Shown piece by piece: positions 1 through 8,387 of a stretch of DNA of 64,000 nt (positions are counted from its first letter, which is position 1; every line of letters starts with the position of its first letter). This stretch comes from Streptomyces angustmyceticus. Lineage in GTDB: Bacteria; Actinomycetota; Actinomycetes; Streptomycetales; Streptomycetaceae. The notes below the pieces were generated by a model. It worked only from the letters and a program-made list of their open reading frames with translations, was not told where the DNA came from and did not search any database. Made by a program: the position numbers and the translations under genes. The DNA lies in assembly GCF_019933235.1 (NCBI RefSeq), contig NZ_CP082945.1, forward strand, positions 4,308,501-4,372,500, given 5' to 3'.

Positions 1-57
1 CGCACGGACATCGCCGCCAAGGTCGCGGCCGACGCGGCACAGGCGCCGGGCGCCTAG
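1..57 (+). CDS. purD: Phosphoribosylamine-glycine ligase, C-terminal fragment (partial)
   Basis: Only the last 18 codons are inside the window, ending in TAG at 55-57. The residues RTDIAAK near the end resemble the usual PurD C-terminus, where an arginine-threonine-aspartate-isoleucine stretch is common. The assignment rests mainly on context: purC follows two genes later, an order I recall from Streptomyces. PurD would make glycinamide ribonucleotide, the second step of IMP synthesis, in the cytoplasm. The fragment is too short for domain evidence. Confidence 0.6.
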   Translation, partial: RTDIAAKVAADAAQAPGA

Positions 58-73
58 GACCGCCACGACCTCC

Positions 74-112
74 CGGGCCGTGCCCCGCGCGCACCGCGCG
101 GGACACGGCCCG
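74..112 (+). terminator. GC-rich hairpin downstream of purD
   Basis: A near-perfect stem (CGGGCCGTG against CACGGCCCG, continued by CCCGCGCG/CGCGCGGG) begins 17 bases after the purD stop codon. There is no U-tract, as is usual for streptomycete terminators. It probably ends purD transcription. Confidence 0.55.
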
Positions 113-171
113 CGCGGTGCGCGCGGCCGCGCCCGTCGCGCATCCGGCACCCGTCGCGGACGCTGCGGTCG

Positions 172-220
172 GTGGCATCTCTCCTGGGGCATATGCCACA
201 TACGGTGACATATGCCCCAG
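172..220. promoter_or_regulatory. Long interrupted palindrome with CATATG cores
   Basis: CTGGGGCATATG at 184-195 is matched exactly by its reverse complement at 209-220, and CAC/GTG pair further inside. An overlapping alternative hairpin pairs GTGGCAT (172-178) with ATGCCAC (193-199), so two exclusive structures are possible. The rest of the 58-568 intergenic stretch holds the purD hairpin and no recognisable gene. It may be an operator or an RNA switch for the downstream membrane protein; function is not known. Confidence 0.5.
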
Positions 221-568
221 TCCTGCGTGTGCCGACCGGGCCGACGTGTCCATCGCCCACACCTGCCCGGCGCCGGTTCCCGGCTTTCCCCAAAGCCATT
301 CCATCGAGTGACCGCACCAGGTATACGGCTGACGGGGCCCGCACCCCCAACTAGGGTGCCGCGCAAGCGTCCTGTGGTCGCCGGGCCGGATTCCGGCGCG
401 GTTGCCGCGGCGGCGTCCGGCAAGTGGCTCACCGGCATTGCGATGTCAGTGGCCGGTGCCACAGTGGTGGTGGAGTGCCCGCGCTCGACCCACCGCGCAT
501 TTTCTCGTACGTCCGTCCCGTGTTCTCTCCGTCCGGCTCCAGCAGGACAGCAGGGGGTGTACAGGCTC

Positions 569-2377
569 GTGGCAAGTCCGGAAACAGGCGTCCTGGCGGC
601 GCGTGCCCGCGCCCTCGCCGTGCTGCGGATCCGCAGCACGGCGCTGGCCGTCGCGCTGCTGCCGGCGGCCGTGGCCGTGGTGCTGTTCGCCGGCCGGGTC
701 ACCGGCCGCCTCGGCACGGGCCCCGGCTGGGAGCTCGCCGGCTGGATCACGGGCGGCCTCGCGGTGCTCAGCCTGCTCCTGGCCACGCTCGTCACCCTCG
801 TCGTCGCCCGCGCCAGACCCGCGCTCAGCCCGTCCGTGCCGATCGCCGAGGAGTCGGCCCCCGATCTCTACCGCCTGGTCCGCGACCTCGCCGACCGCCT
901 CGACGTCCCCGCACCCTCGGCCATAGCGCTCACCCCGGACTGCGACAGCTGGCTCGAGGACCGCACTCACCGCGCCCACGGCCCGCCGCGCCGCGGGGGA
1001 GCGGCGGCCGGTGAGGGGCGCCGGACACCCGAGGCGCCCGTCCTGGTCATCGGCTCACCGTTCCTGTGGTGGATGCGGGTCGCCGAGCTGCGCGCCCTGC
1101 TCGCCCCCGTCGTCGCCGGCACCGGCCCGTCCGCCCACCCCGACATAGCCGCCGCCCGCCGCTTCATCCGCGGCCTGGACGCCGCCGTCGCCGTATCGGC
1201 CCGCGCCCGGGGCCCGCTGCGCGCGCTCCCGCTGCGCTTCGTCGGCCGGGTGGCGCGGCTGCTCCTGCGGGCGGGCCGCGAACACGCCACGATCATGGAA
1301 CGCGCCGTCGCGGCCGCCGCGTCCGAGCGGGCCCAGGGCGTCGACTACGGCCTGCGGATCGTCGCCCAGGAACAGGTCGGCCTCGCCTACGCGGGCTGGG
1401 ACCGGCTGCTGACCCGGGTCGCGCTGCCCGCCTGGCGGATGGGCCGCTGGCCGTCCCGGCTGGACGCCGGGGTGGTCTCCGCGCTCACCGAACTCTCCCG
1501 CCGCGACCGCCTCGCCAACGGCTTCGCCTCCCGCCTCGGCGAGCGCCCCGCCTGCGACCTCCTGGAGGAGCCGGGCGCCATCGACCGCGCCGCCTCCCTG
1601 CTGGCGGCCCGCCTCTTCCACGGCGGCCCGGCCGAGCCCGGACCCGACTGGTCGCCGGTCGGCTGGAGCCAGTACCCGGAAGAGGTCGTGGACCGGAAAT
1701 GGCGCCTGGAGGCCGCCCGTCTCCACCGCGTTCTGGACACCCTCCCGGCGACCGCGCTCCCGGCGGCCCCGCCCGCGCCGGCGCCCTCGGACACCTGCGC
1801 CCCGCACCTCTCGTACGCCCGCTCCGCCCCCGGCCACCCTCCGGACCGCCCGGCCGGCGGCCCGCCGCCCGCCGGCCGTCACGACGCCCCGCCGGCCGCA
1901 CCGCCCCCGGGCCCGACCCTGGCCCGGGTCATCGACCGGCTCGCGCAGGACGAGCGGGCGGGCGATCTGGTCGCCGCCCGGCTGGGCGCGGAGGTCGAGC
2001 GCGAGGAACGCGAGGAGGCGGCCCGCCAGGCCGCCCGCGGCGGCCCGGCGCAGGACGCCGGCATCGGGGTGGCCTGGGGCGACGGCCTGGTGTCCGAGGG
2101 CGGTCTGCCGCTGTTCCCGCTGCAGCCGCCCCGTACGGGCCGTGAACTCCTCGCCGACCACGTCACCGCCATGGTCTGCTGCGCCGCCGTCGACACCGCG
2201 GGCGCCGCCCCCGGCCTGGACTGGCTCGACGGCCCGGCGCTGCTGGTCGACGGCGCCCGCCGCGCCGACCTCGGCCGCCCGGTGCTCAGCCTGGTCGACG
2301 ACGGCGACGCGGAGCCGCTCCGCGGCTGGCTGACGACGGTCGGGGTGCGCCCCGAGAAACCGGTCAGGTTGGTATGA
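569..2377 (+). CDS. Membrane protein resembling M48 peptidase but lacking the zinc motif
   Basis: About 602 residues. I chose the GTG at 569, with CAGGGGG 11 bases upstream; an in-frame GTG at 557 is an alternative. Two hydrophobic segments (about residues 20-45 and 55-80) come first. A stretch then looks like the start of M48 metallopeptidases: APDLYRLVRDLADRLDVPAP, then an LVIGSPFLWW strand. Where the family has HEXXH after ELRALLA, this protein has PVVAG, and the later EADR-like motif is absent. Visible sequence therefore argues against zinc proteolysis. The second half is proline- and alanine-rich with charged helices. The M48 relationship is inferred from pattern only. It sits between purD and purC; its role is unknown and it may be a structural or scaffold pseudoprotease. 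Confidence 0.6.
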   Translation: MASPETGVLAARARALAVLRIRSTALAVALLPAAVAVVLFAGRVTGRLGTGPGWELAGWITGGLAVLSLLLATLVTLVVARARPALSPSVPIAEESAPDLYRLVRDLADRLDVPAPSAIALTPDCDSWLEDRTHRAHGPPRRGGAAAGEGRRTPEAPVLVIGSPFLWWMRVAELRALLAPVVAGTGPSAHPDIAAARRFIRGLDAAVAVSARARGPLRALPLRFVGRVARLLLRAGREHATIMERAVAAAASERAQGVDYGLRIVAQEQVGLAYAGWDRLLTRVALPAWRMGRWPSRLDAGVVSALTELSRRDRLANGFASRLGERPACDLLEEPGAIDRAASLLAARLFHGGPAEPGPDWSPVGWSQYPEEVVDRKWRLEAARLHRVLDTLPATALPAAPPAPAPSDTCAPHLSYARSAPGHPPDRPAGGPPPAGRHDAPPAAPPPGPTLARVIDRLAQDERAGDLVAARLGAEVEREEREEAARQAARGGPAQDAGIGVAWGDGLVSEGGLPLFPLQPPRTGRELLADHVTAMVCCAAVDTAGAAPGLDWLDGPALLVDGARRADLGRPVLSLVDDGDAEPLRGWLTTVGVRPEKPVRLV

Positions 2378-2623
2378 CCGGAAAGCCGCACTTATCCGCC
2401 GGGCGGGGGCCGGGCGCCTCGCTCCTGACCTCCCGCACCACCGGCTGAATGTTCCCTTCCAGTTCGCATTTCGGGGGCGCTGCCCTCTAAATTCACGACG
2501 AAGGGTGACGAAGTGAGTGCGTAATGTGATGTGCTGGGGGATGGCCGGCCGGGTTCGCCGGGCCGGACGCAGCACCGGCCCGATCGGCCGAGGCCGACCG
2601 GGGACGCGGGAGGGGAGTGGAAG

Positions 2624-4105
2624 GTGGCGACGGATCAGATCAGGCGCTGGGAGTCGGGTGCGCTCGCCCACGCGGTCACGGACCCGTTCGGCCAGGGCCC
2701 GCTGCCCTGGCTGCGCGGCAGCGAGAACTACTTCGACTCCGGCCGCATCATCCCCTGGTACGTCGACCCCGCCGTCGCCCAGGGCGACCTGGCGGTGCCC
2801 GCCCCCAGCAAGCACAACGGCCCCCGCACCGCCGACGACGTCCACCGCCAGATCAAGGGCTTCGCCGGCCCCGGCGCGGTGGCCCCCGGCGAGGCCATCG
2901 ACTTCCGCGTCTCGGTGGACCCGCCCCAGCCGTTCAACATCGACATCTACCGCATCGGCCACTACGCGGGCGCCGGCGCCTCCAAGATCACCAACAGCCC
3001 CCGCCTGGCCGGCATCGTCCAGCCGCCCCCGCTGACCGCCGACCGCACGGCCTCCTGCCACCACTGGTGGCTCTCCTGGCGCCTCCAGGTCCCCACGTTC
3101 TGGCAGCTCGGCGCCTATGTCGCGGTGCTCACCACCGCCGACGGCCGTTACCGCTCCCACATCCCCTTCACGGTCCGCGACAACCAGCCCGCCGACCTCC
3201 TCCTGCTCCTGCCCGACATCACCTGGCAGGCCTACAACCTCTACCCCGAGGACGGCCGGACCGGCGCCAGCCTCTACCACGCGTGGGACGAGGAGGGCGC
3301 GCTGCTCGGCGAGGGCGACGCCGCCACCACCGTCTCCTTCGACCGCCCCTACGCCGGCGCCGGACTGCCCCTGCACGTCGGCCACGCCTACGACTTCATC
3401 CGCTGGGCCGAGCGCTACGGCTACGACCTCGCCTACGCCGACGCCCGCGACCTGCACGCCGGCCGCGTCGACCCGTCCCGCTACCGTGGCCTGGTCTTCC
3501 CCGGCCACGACGAGTACTGGTCGGTGCCCATGCGCCGCACGGTCGAGCGCGCCCGCGACACCGGTACCTCCCTCGTCTTCCTCTCCGCCAACACCATGTA
3601 CTGGCAGGTCGAACTCTCCCCCTCGCCGTCGGGCCCGGAGGCCCTGCTCCACTGCCGCAAGCGCCAGGGCCCCGGACGTCCCGCGCTCTGGCGGGAGCTG
3701 GGCGACCCCGAACAGCGGCTGATGGGCATCCAGTACGCCGGCCGGGTCCCCGAACCGGCCCCCCTGGTCGTCCGCAACGGCGAACACTGGCTGTGGGACG
3801 CCACCGGCGCCCATGAGGGCGACGAACTCCCCGGCCTGGTCGCCGGCGAGGCCGACCGCTACTTCCCGCGCACCAGCCTCCCCGAGCACACCAGCCGCAC
3901 CCTCCTCGCCCATTCCCCGTACCACGACAGCGAAGGCGCCCGCCGCCACCAGGAGACCTCCCTCTACCGCGCCCCCAGCGGCGCCTGGGTCTTCGCCTCC
4001 GGCACCTTCGCCTGGTCCCCCGCCCTCGACCGCCCCGGCCACGTCGACGAACGCATCCAACGCGCCACCGCCAACCTCCTCGACCGCATCTGCAAACGCG
4101 ACTGA
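2624..4105 (+). CDS. N,N-dimethylformamidase beta-subunit-like domain protein
   Basis: About 493 residues from GTG 2624, which has GGGAGGGGA 8-10 bases upstream; an in-frame ATG at 2531 would add 31 residues unlike the family. The sequence resembles the large-subunit domain family of dimethylformamidase: an N-terminal beta-rich part with the DIYRIGHYAG motif, then a central part with YNLYPEDGRT, FPGHDEYWS and SANTMYWQV. In true DMFase this subunit holds a mononuclear iron site; related proteins occur in many actinobacteria with unknown substrates. There is no signal peptide at this start and no adjacent small subunit, so DMF hydrolysis is not implied. The 299-base stretch before purC holds only promoter-like sequence and no gene. 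Confidence 0.75.
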   Translation: MATDQIRRWESGALAHAVTDPFGQGPLPWLRGSENYFDSGRIIPWYVDPAVAQGDLAVPAPSKHNGPRTADDVHRQIKGFAGPGAVAPGEAIDFRVSVDPPQPFNIDIYRIGHYAGAGASKITNSPRLAGIVQPPPLTADRTASCHHWWLSWRLQVPTFWQLGAYVAVLTTADGRYRSHIPFTVRDNQPADLLLLLPDITWQAYNLYPEDGRTGASLYHAWDEEGALLGEGDAATTVSFDRPYAGAGLPLHVGHAYDFIRWAERYGYDLAYADARDLHAGRVDPSRYRGLVFPGHDEYWSVPMRRTVERARDTGTSLVFLSANTMYWQVELSPSPSGPEALLHCRKRQGPGRPALWRELGDPEQRLMGIQYAGRVPEPAPLVVRNGEHWLWDATGAHEGDELPGLVAGEADRYFPRTSLPEHTSRTLLAHSPYHDSEGARRHQETSLYRAPSGAWVFASGTFAWSPALDRPGHVDERIQRATANLLDRICKRD

Positions 4106-4404
4106 CCCCACGACGCCCGCCCCGGCCCACATGCCGCCGGCCCCGGGGCGTCGGGCTCCACTCCCGCGCCGCCACGACCGCCGCGCCGGGACACCGGCCC
4201 GTTCGGCCCCGGCCACGGTGCCGCTCGGGGCACTGGCCCCGGCTGCTGCCGCCCGTCGGCCGCCCGCGCGTCGATCGCTCGCTGGGGCGCCTCGCCCGCG
4301 GCCCGGCGCCCGCCCCGTTCGCGTACCCCAGCCCCCGTCCGTCACCACCGGCCCGCGTAGGGGAGAATCGATATGACTCCTGGATCAACCTACGCGGAGG
4401 AAGC

Positions 4405-5304
4405 GTGCCCGGTTTTGTAGAAAAGCCTGAGCCGGTGGAGGTTCCCGGGCTCACCCACCTTCACACCGGCAAGGTGCGCGACCTCTACCAGAACGCCGCC
4501 GGCGACCTGATCATGGTCGCCAGCGACCGCACCTCCGTCTACGACTGGGTGCTGCCCACCGAGATCCCCGAAAAGGGCCGCATCCTCACCCAGCTGTCCC
4601 TGTGGTGGTTCGAGCAGCTTGCCGACCTGGCCCCCCACCACGTCCTCTCCACCGACGTCCCGGCCGGCGCCCCCGCCGACTGGGCGGGCCGCACCCTGGT
4701 CTGCAAGTCGCTGCGGATGGTGCCCGTCGAGTGCGTGGCCCGCGGCTACCTCACCGGCTCCGGCCTCGCCGAATACCGCCAGACCCGCACGGTCTGCGGG
4801 CTCGCCCTCCCCGAGGGCCTCGTCGACGGCTCCGAACTCCCCGCGCCGATCTTCACCCCGGCCACCAAGGCCGCCGTCGGCGACCACGACGAGAACGTCT
4901 CCTACGAGGAGGTCGTCCACCAGATCGGCGCCGAGGTGGCCGCCCAGCTCCGGCAGACGACCCTCGCCGTCTACAGCCGGGCCCGCGACATCGCCCGCGA
5001 GCGCGGCGTCATCCTGGCGGACACGAAGTTCGAGTTCGGCTTCGACGGCGAGCAGCTGACGCTGGCCGACGAGGTCCTGACGCCCGACTCCTCGCGCTTC
5101 TGGCCCGCCGACCTCTGGGAGCCGGGCCGCGCCCAGCCGTCCTTCGACAAGCAGTTCGTCCGCGACTGGCTGACCTCCCCCGCCGCGGCCTGGGACCGCA
5201 CGGGCACGCTGCCGCCGCCCGCCCTCCCGCACGAGATCGTCGAGAGCACCCGCGCCAAGTACGTCGAGGCCTACGAGCGCCTCACGGGCCTCAGCTGGTC
5301 ATGA
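4405..5304 (+). CDS. purC: Phosphoribosylaminoimidazole-succinocarboxamide synthase (SAICAR synthetase)
   Basis: 299 residues, the length of the longer yeast-like SAICAR synthetases. It joins CAIR and aspartate with ATP in cytosolic IMP synthesis. Family motifs run in order: HTGKVRDLY near the start, ASDRTSVYDWVLPTEIPEKG, VECVARGYLTGSG, FTPATKA, DTKFEFGF and DEVLTPDSSRFWP. The GTG start at 4405 has GGAGGAAG just upstream. It is the last rightward gene before a bidirectional terminator and tRNA-Gly. Confidence 0.97.
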   Translation: MPGFVEKPEPVEVPGLTHLHTGKVRDLYQNAAGDLIMVASDRTSVYDWVLPTEIPEKGRILTQLSLWWFEQLADLAPHHVLSTDVPAGAPADWAGRTLVCKSLRMVPVECVARGYLTGSGLAEYRQTRTVCGLALPEGLVDGSELPAPIFTPATKAAVGDHDENVSYEEVVHQIGAEVAAQLRQTTLAVYSRARDIARERGVILADTKFEFGFDGEQLTLADEVLTPDSSRFWPADLWEPGRAQPSFDKQFVRDWLTSPAAAWDRTGTLPPPALPHEIVESTRAKYVEAYERLTGLSWS

Positions 5305-5407
5305 CCCGCCCCCGGCCCGGGTCCGCCCCGGGCCGGGACCGTGACGGGCTGGGATCGTGCCGGGCAGGGGCACCGGGTGAGACGGTCCGGTCCCGCACAC
5401 ATACGAA

Positions 5408-5443
5408 AAGGCCCCGTCCGGCATCACTGCCGGCCGGGGCCTT
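5408..5443 (+). terminator. Bidirectional terminator between purC and tRNA-Gly
   Basis: AAGGCCCCG at 5408-5416 pairs with CGGGGCCTT at 5435-5443, followed by a pyrimidine-rich tail. The reverse strand also ends in T-rich sequence, so it can stop both purC and the leftward tRNA-Gly. A very similar stem stands in the same position beside the second tRNA-Gly copy (9681-9717). Confidence 0.8.
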
Positions 5444-5452
5444 CTCCTTCTG

Positions 5453-5525
5453 AGCGGACGACGAGGCTCGAACTCGCGACCTCAACCTTGGCAAGGTTGC
5501 GCTCTACCAACTGAGCTACGTCCGC
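5453..5525 (-). tRNA. tRNA-Gly(GCC), copy 1
   Basis: Read leftward, this gives a full 73-base cloverleaf: acceptor GCGGACG/CGTCCGC, D-loop AGTTGGTA with the canonical GG, anticodon loop with GCC, T-loop TTCGAGC and discriminator T. No CCA is encoded. It is identical to the copy at 9724-9796. Confidence 0.97.
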
Positions 5526-5578
5526 ATGCTCCGTGCAAGGCTCCTGAAACCAGTCGCCGGCGCGCGGTGCGGGCACCA

Positions 5579-6208
5579 CTATAGCCAACCTCGCTCGCGG
5601 GCGAGACGCGCCGCGGCATGGCGGTTCTCCGCGCCCAGCTTCGCGGTCGCCGAGGAGAGGTAGTTCCGCACCGTCCCCGGCGACAGCGACGCCCGCTCCG
5701 CGATCTCCGCGACCGGCGCCCCGTCCTCGGCGCACTCCAGCACTTCCGCCTCCCGGACCGACAACGGTGACTCCCCGGCGCTGATCGCGTCCGCCGCCAA
5801 CTCCGGGTCCACATAACGGTTTCCGGCGTGGACCGTGCGTATGATCTCCGCCAGCCGCTGCGCCGACACCGTCTTCGGCACGAACCCCCGCACCCCGGCT
5901 TCCAGCGCCCGCTTCAGATGTCCCGGCCGCCCATGACTGGTCACGATCATGGACCGGCACCCCGGCACCTCCGCCCGCAAGGATGTGGCCACCGCCACAC
6001 CGTCCGCGCCCGGCATCTGCAGATCCAGCACCGCCACATCCGGCTCGTGCGCCCGGGCCATCGCCCGCGCCTCCGGCCCCGACGCCGCCTCGGCCACCAC
6101 TTGCAGATCGTTCTCCATCGACAACAGCGCCGCCAGCGCGCCCCGGATCAGATGCTCGTCATCCGCGAGCAGCACCCGGATCACCTCGCCACGCACCCCG
6201 TCACTCAC
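5579..6208 (-). CDS. NarL/DesR-type response regulator
   Basis: 209 residues. The receiver domain (about 8-125) has the acidic pair in LLADDE, the phosphoacceptor aspartate in VLDLQMPG, the switch threonine in VTSHG and the lysine in FVPKT. A LuxR-type helix-turn-helix follows (about 145-205; LSVREAEVLECAEDGAPVAE, then SPGTVRNYLSSATAKLG). It is the last gene of a leftward operon and starts inside the end of the kinase gene (8-base overlap), implying translational coupling. Its likely targets include the inverted repeats upstream of the ABC genes; that is inference. Confidence 0.93.
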   Translation of the reverse strand: MSDGVRGEVIRVLLADDEHLIRGALAALLSMENDLQVVAEAASGPEARAMARAHEPDVAVLDLQMPGADGVAVATSLRAEVPGCRSMIVTSHGRPGHLKRALEAGVRGFVPKTVSAQRLAEIIRTVHAGNRYVDPELAADAISAGESPLSVREAEVLECAEDGAPVAEIAERASLSPGTVRNYLSSATAKLGAENRHAAARLARERGWL

Positions 6209-7532
6209 CCGCCACCCTGCCTCTCACCCATGACGCCTCCTCACTCACCGGGCCCCCGCCCACCCCGCTCCCTCGCCCCTGCCCCGCAGCCCCGAGCGGC
6301 AGCTCGACCGTCAGGCGGTAGGAGCTCTGCAGCACCGGGCCCGACGTCAGGGTGCCGCCCAAGGGGTGCAGGCGTTCGCGCAGTCCCTTGAGGCCGCTGC
6401 CGGGCAGCGAGCCGGCCCGGGCGGTGTCCGGCTGGAGGGCGACACCGTCGTTCTCCATGGTCATCACGAGGACCGAGCGGTGCCGATCGATCAGGGTCCG
6501 CAGCGCACAGTGCCGCACCTCGGCGGCGTGCCGCAGGATGTTGGTGGTGCCTTCCCGTACGACCCAGCCGAGTGCCGACTCCACCTCCGGCGGCAGCTGC
6601 GCCTCGTCCTCGCCGTCGATACGGCAGTCCACCCCGGCCGCCCGGAGGATGGAGCGGGCCCCGGCCAACTCCGCCTGCAGATCGGCCTTCCGGTAGCCGC
6701 GCACCACCTCCCGTACCTCCCGCTGGGACTCCTGGGCGATCCGCTGCACCTCCACCATCTGCTCCACGGCCTCCGGCCGCTCCCGCCGGGCCAGCTGGAC
6801 CGCCAGCTCGCTCTTCAGGGCGATCACCGCCAGATTCCGGCCCATGACGTCGTGCAGGTCCCGGCCGAACCGCAGCCGTTCCTCGGCGACCGCGAGCCGC
6901 GCCTCCGTACTGCGCGCCGCGTCCAGCTTCCGGACCACGCCGAGCAGCCAGCCCGTGGGCCGCGCTATCACCAGGCTCCACATGCCGGCGAAGAGCAGCA
7001 GACACGCCATCGCCACCGATCCCGGCCAGGAGCCCGTGAACAACCCGAACAGCAGGATCATCCCCGCCGTGGCGGCGGCCACCCCCGCCAGGAACCTTCG
7101 CTTGGACACCACCAGGCACTGCGCCATGAAGTACGTGGTGAGGCTGGCGCCGATCGCGATGAGCACCGTGGCCACATCGTCGCGGTGACCGAGGCCCCGG
7201 ACCGCGATCAGCGCGATCAGCGCGACTTCGGACGCGAGCGTCAGCACACCCGAGGCGAGCAGCAGGCCGCGCGGCGTCGCCCCCAGCTTCAGATAGCGGT
7301 TCAAGGACCTGTTCAGCAGCGGAACGGCCAGCACTCCGTGGACCACGTTCAGCCCGCCGGCGACGACGGCCAGGGCGACCGGCACCGGGCGGCCGCCGGT
7401 GGTGCCCATGACGGGCAGCACCCCGCCGAAGACGGGAAGCCACGGTATGGCGTACAGAGTCCAGCGGAAGTACGCCTCGACCATGCCCACTTGGCTCCGT
7501 CGTCGCCACATCGCCCGTAGCCGCCCGATCAT
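6201..7532 (-). CDS. DesK/NarX-type membrane sensor histidine kinase
   Basis: 443 residues. The N-terminal half contains about six hydrophobic segments with no extracellular sensor domain, as in DesK-type kinases that sense the membrane or a partner transporter. The HisKA_3 helix carries the phosphoacceptor histidine in RFGRDLHDVMGRNLAVIALK. The ATPase domain has REGTTNILRHA as the N-box and GSGLKGLRERL as the G-box. It lies 36 bases after the ABC permease gene and overlaps the regulator gene. Signal unknown; export-stress sensing through the adjacent transporter is plausible. Confidence 0.93.
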   Translation of the reverse strand: MIGRLRAMWRRRSQVGMVEAYFRWTLYAIPWLPVFGGVLPVMGTTGGRPVPVALAVVAGGLNVVHGVLAVPLLNRSLNRYLKLGATPRGLLLASGVLTLASEVALIALIAVRGLGHRDDVATVLIAIGASLTTYFMAQCLVVSKRRFLAGVAAATAGMILLFGLFTGSWPGSVAMACLLLFAGMWSLVIARPTGWLLGVVRKLDAARSTEARLAVAEERLRFGRDLHDVMGRNLAVIALKSELAVQLARRERPEAVEQMVEVQRIAQESQREVREVVRGYRKADLQAELAGARSILRAAGVDCRIDGEDEAQLPPEVESALGWVVREGTTNILRHAAEVRHCALRTLIDRHRSVLVMTMENDGVALQPDTARAGSLPGSGLKGLRERLHPLGGTLTSGPVLQSSYRLTVELPLGAAGQGRGSGVGGGPVSEEASWVRGRVAGE

Positions 7533-7568
7533 GTGCTGCCCGCCCCCGTCGTCCGATCGCCTGCGTCG

Positions 7569-8387
7569 TCAGCGCCGCGGCTCCCACCGGAACCACCGCT
7601 GCACAGCAAACAGCGCGAGTCCGGCCCAGGCCAAGCCGGTGAGCAGCTGCCCCAGCGTCTCCTTGACGTCCCCGCCGCCGGTCCAGCCCTCCCGTATCAG
7701 CTCCATCGCCGGGGACAGCGGCAGGAACCCGAGGACCGTGGCGACCTTCTCCGGAAAGAGGTCCAGGGGAGCCATCACCCCGGAGCCGGCCATCGACAGC
7801 AGCATGAAGGGCAGCACGGTGAGCTGCGCGGCCTCGCTCGACCTCGCGAAGGCCGAGGTCGCCGCCGCGAGCCCGACGACCGTGACCATGCCCAGCAGCA
7901 CCCCGGCGGTCAGGAGGTGCGGCGCGGTGGGCAGGTCGGTGTCCAGCGCCAGGCTGCCGAGGACGGCGAGGAGCGCGCACTGCGCCAGCCCTGTCAGCAC
8001 CGATGGGAGCGCGGTGCCGGCGAGTATTTCCTGATCCCGCAGTTCCCCGGTGCGCAGGCGCTTGAGCACCAGTTCCTCGCGCCGGGCGACATAGGCGCCG
8101 GTGACGTTGGAGTAGACGGCGAAGAGCAGAACGCAGCCGAGGGTGCCGGGCAGCATCACCGTGCCGACCGAGAGCCCCGTGCCGGCGAGGTTCATCGAAC
8201 CGACCGCCTGTTTGATGGCGAACGCCATGGCAATCGGGAGGAAGAGCGAGGTGTACAGCGCGGACTTGTTGCGGCCGAGAAGTGTCAACTCGGCCCGTGC
8301 CAGGGAGAGTAGACGGCCCGTGGAACGGGTTTCCGCGGGACTTTTCTCCGCCGCATAGCCGATCGCCTGGCTCGTACTGGCACTCAT
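7569..8387 (-). CDS. ABC-2 type exporter permease
   Basis: 272 residues with about six hydrophobic segments, in the ABC-2 permease pattern of multidrug and lantibiotic-immunity exporters. The N-terminal 30 residues are polar and cytoplasmic (STSQAIGYAAEKSPAETRST). The start ATG overlaps the ATPase stop codon by four bases, so the two subunits are translationally coupled. With the ATPase it should form a dimeric exporter. The substrate cannot be read from sequence. Confidence 0.9.
   Translation of the reverse strand: MSASTSQAIGYAAEKSPAETRSTGRLLSLARAELTLLGRNKSALYTSLFLPIAMAFAIKQAVGSMNLAGTGLSVGTVMLPGTLGCVLLFAVYSNVTGAYVARREELVLKRLRTGELRDQEILAGTALPSVLTGLAQCALLAVLGSLALDTDLPTAPHLLTAGVLLGMVTVVGLAAATSAFARSSEAAQLTVLPFMLLSMAGSGVMAPLDLFPEKVATVLGFLPLSPAMELIREGWTGGGDVKETLGQLLTGLAWAGLALFAVQRWFRWEPRR

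Noticed and set aside
1055..4348. Leftward open frame of 1097 codons across the first two genes
   Set aside because: Composition is Gly/Ala/Arg/Val-rich without motifs, and it is antisense to the dimethylformamidase-like gene with clear family motifs.
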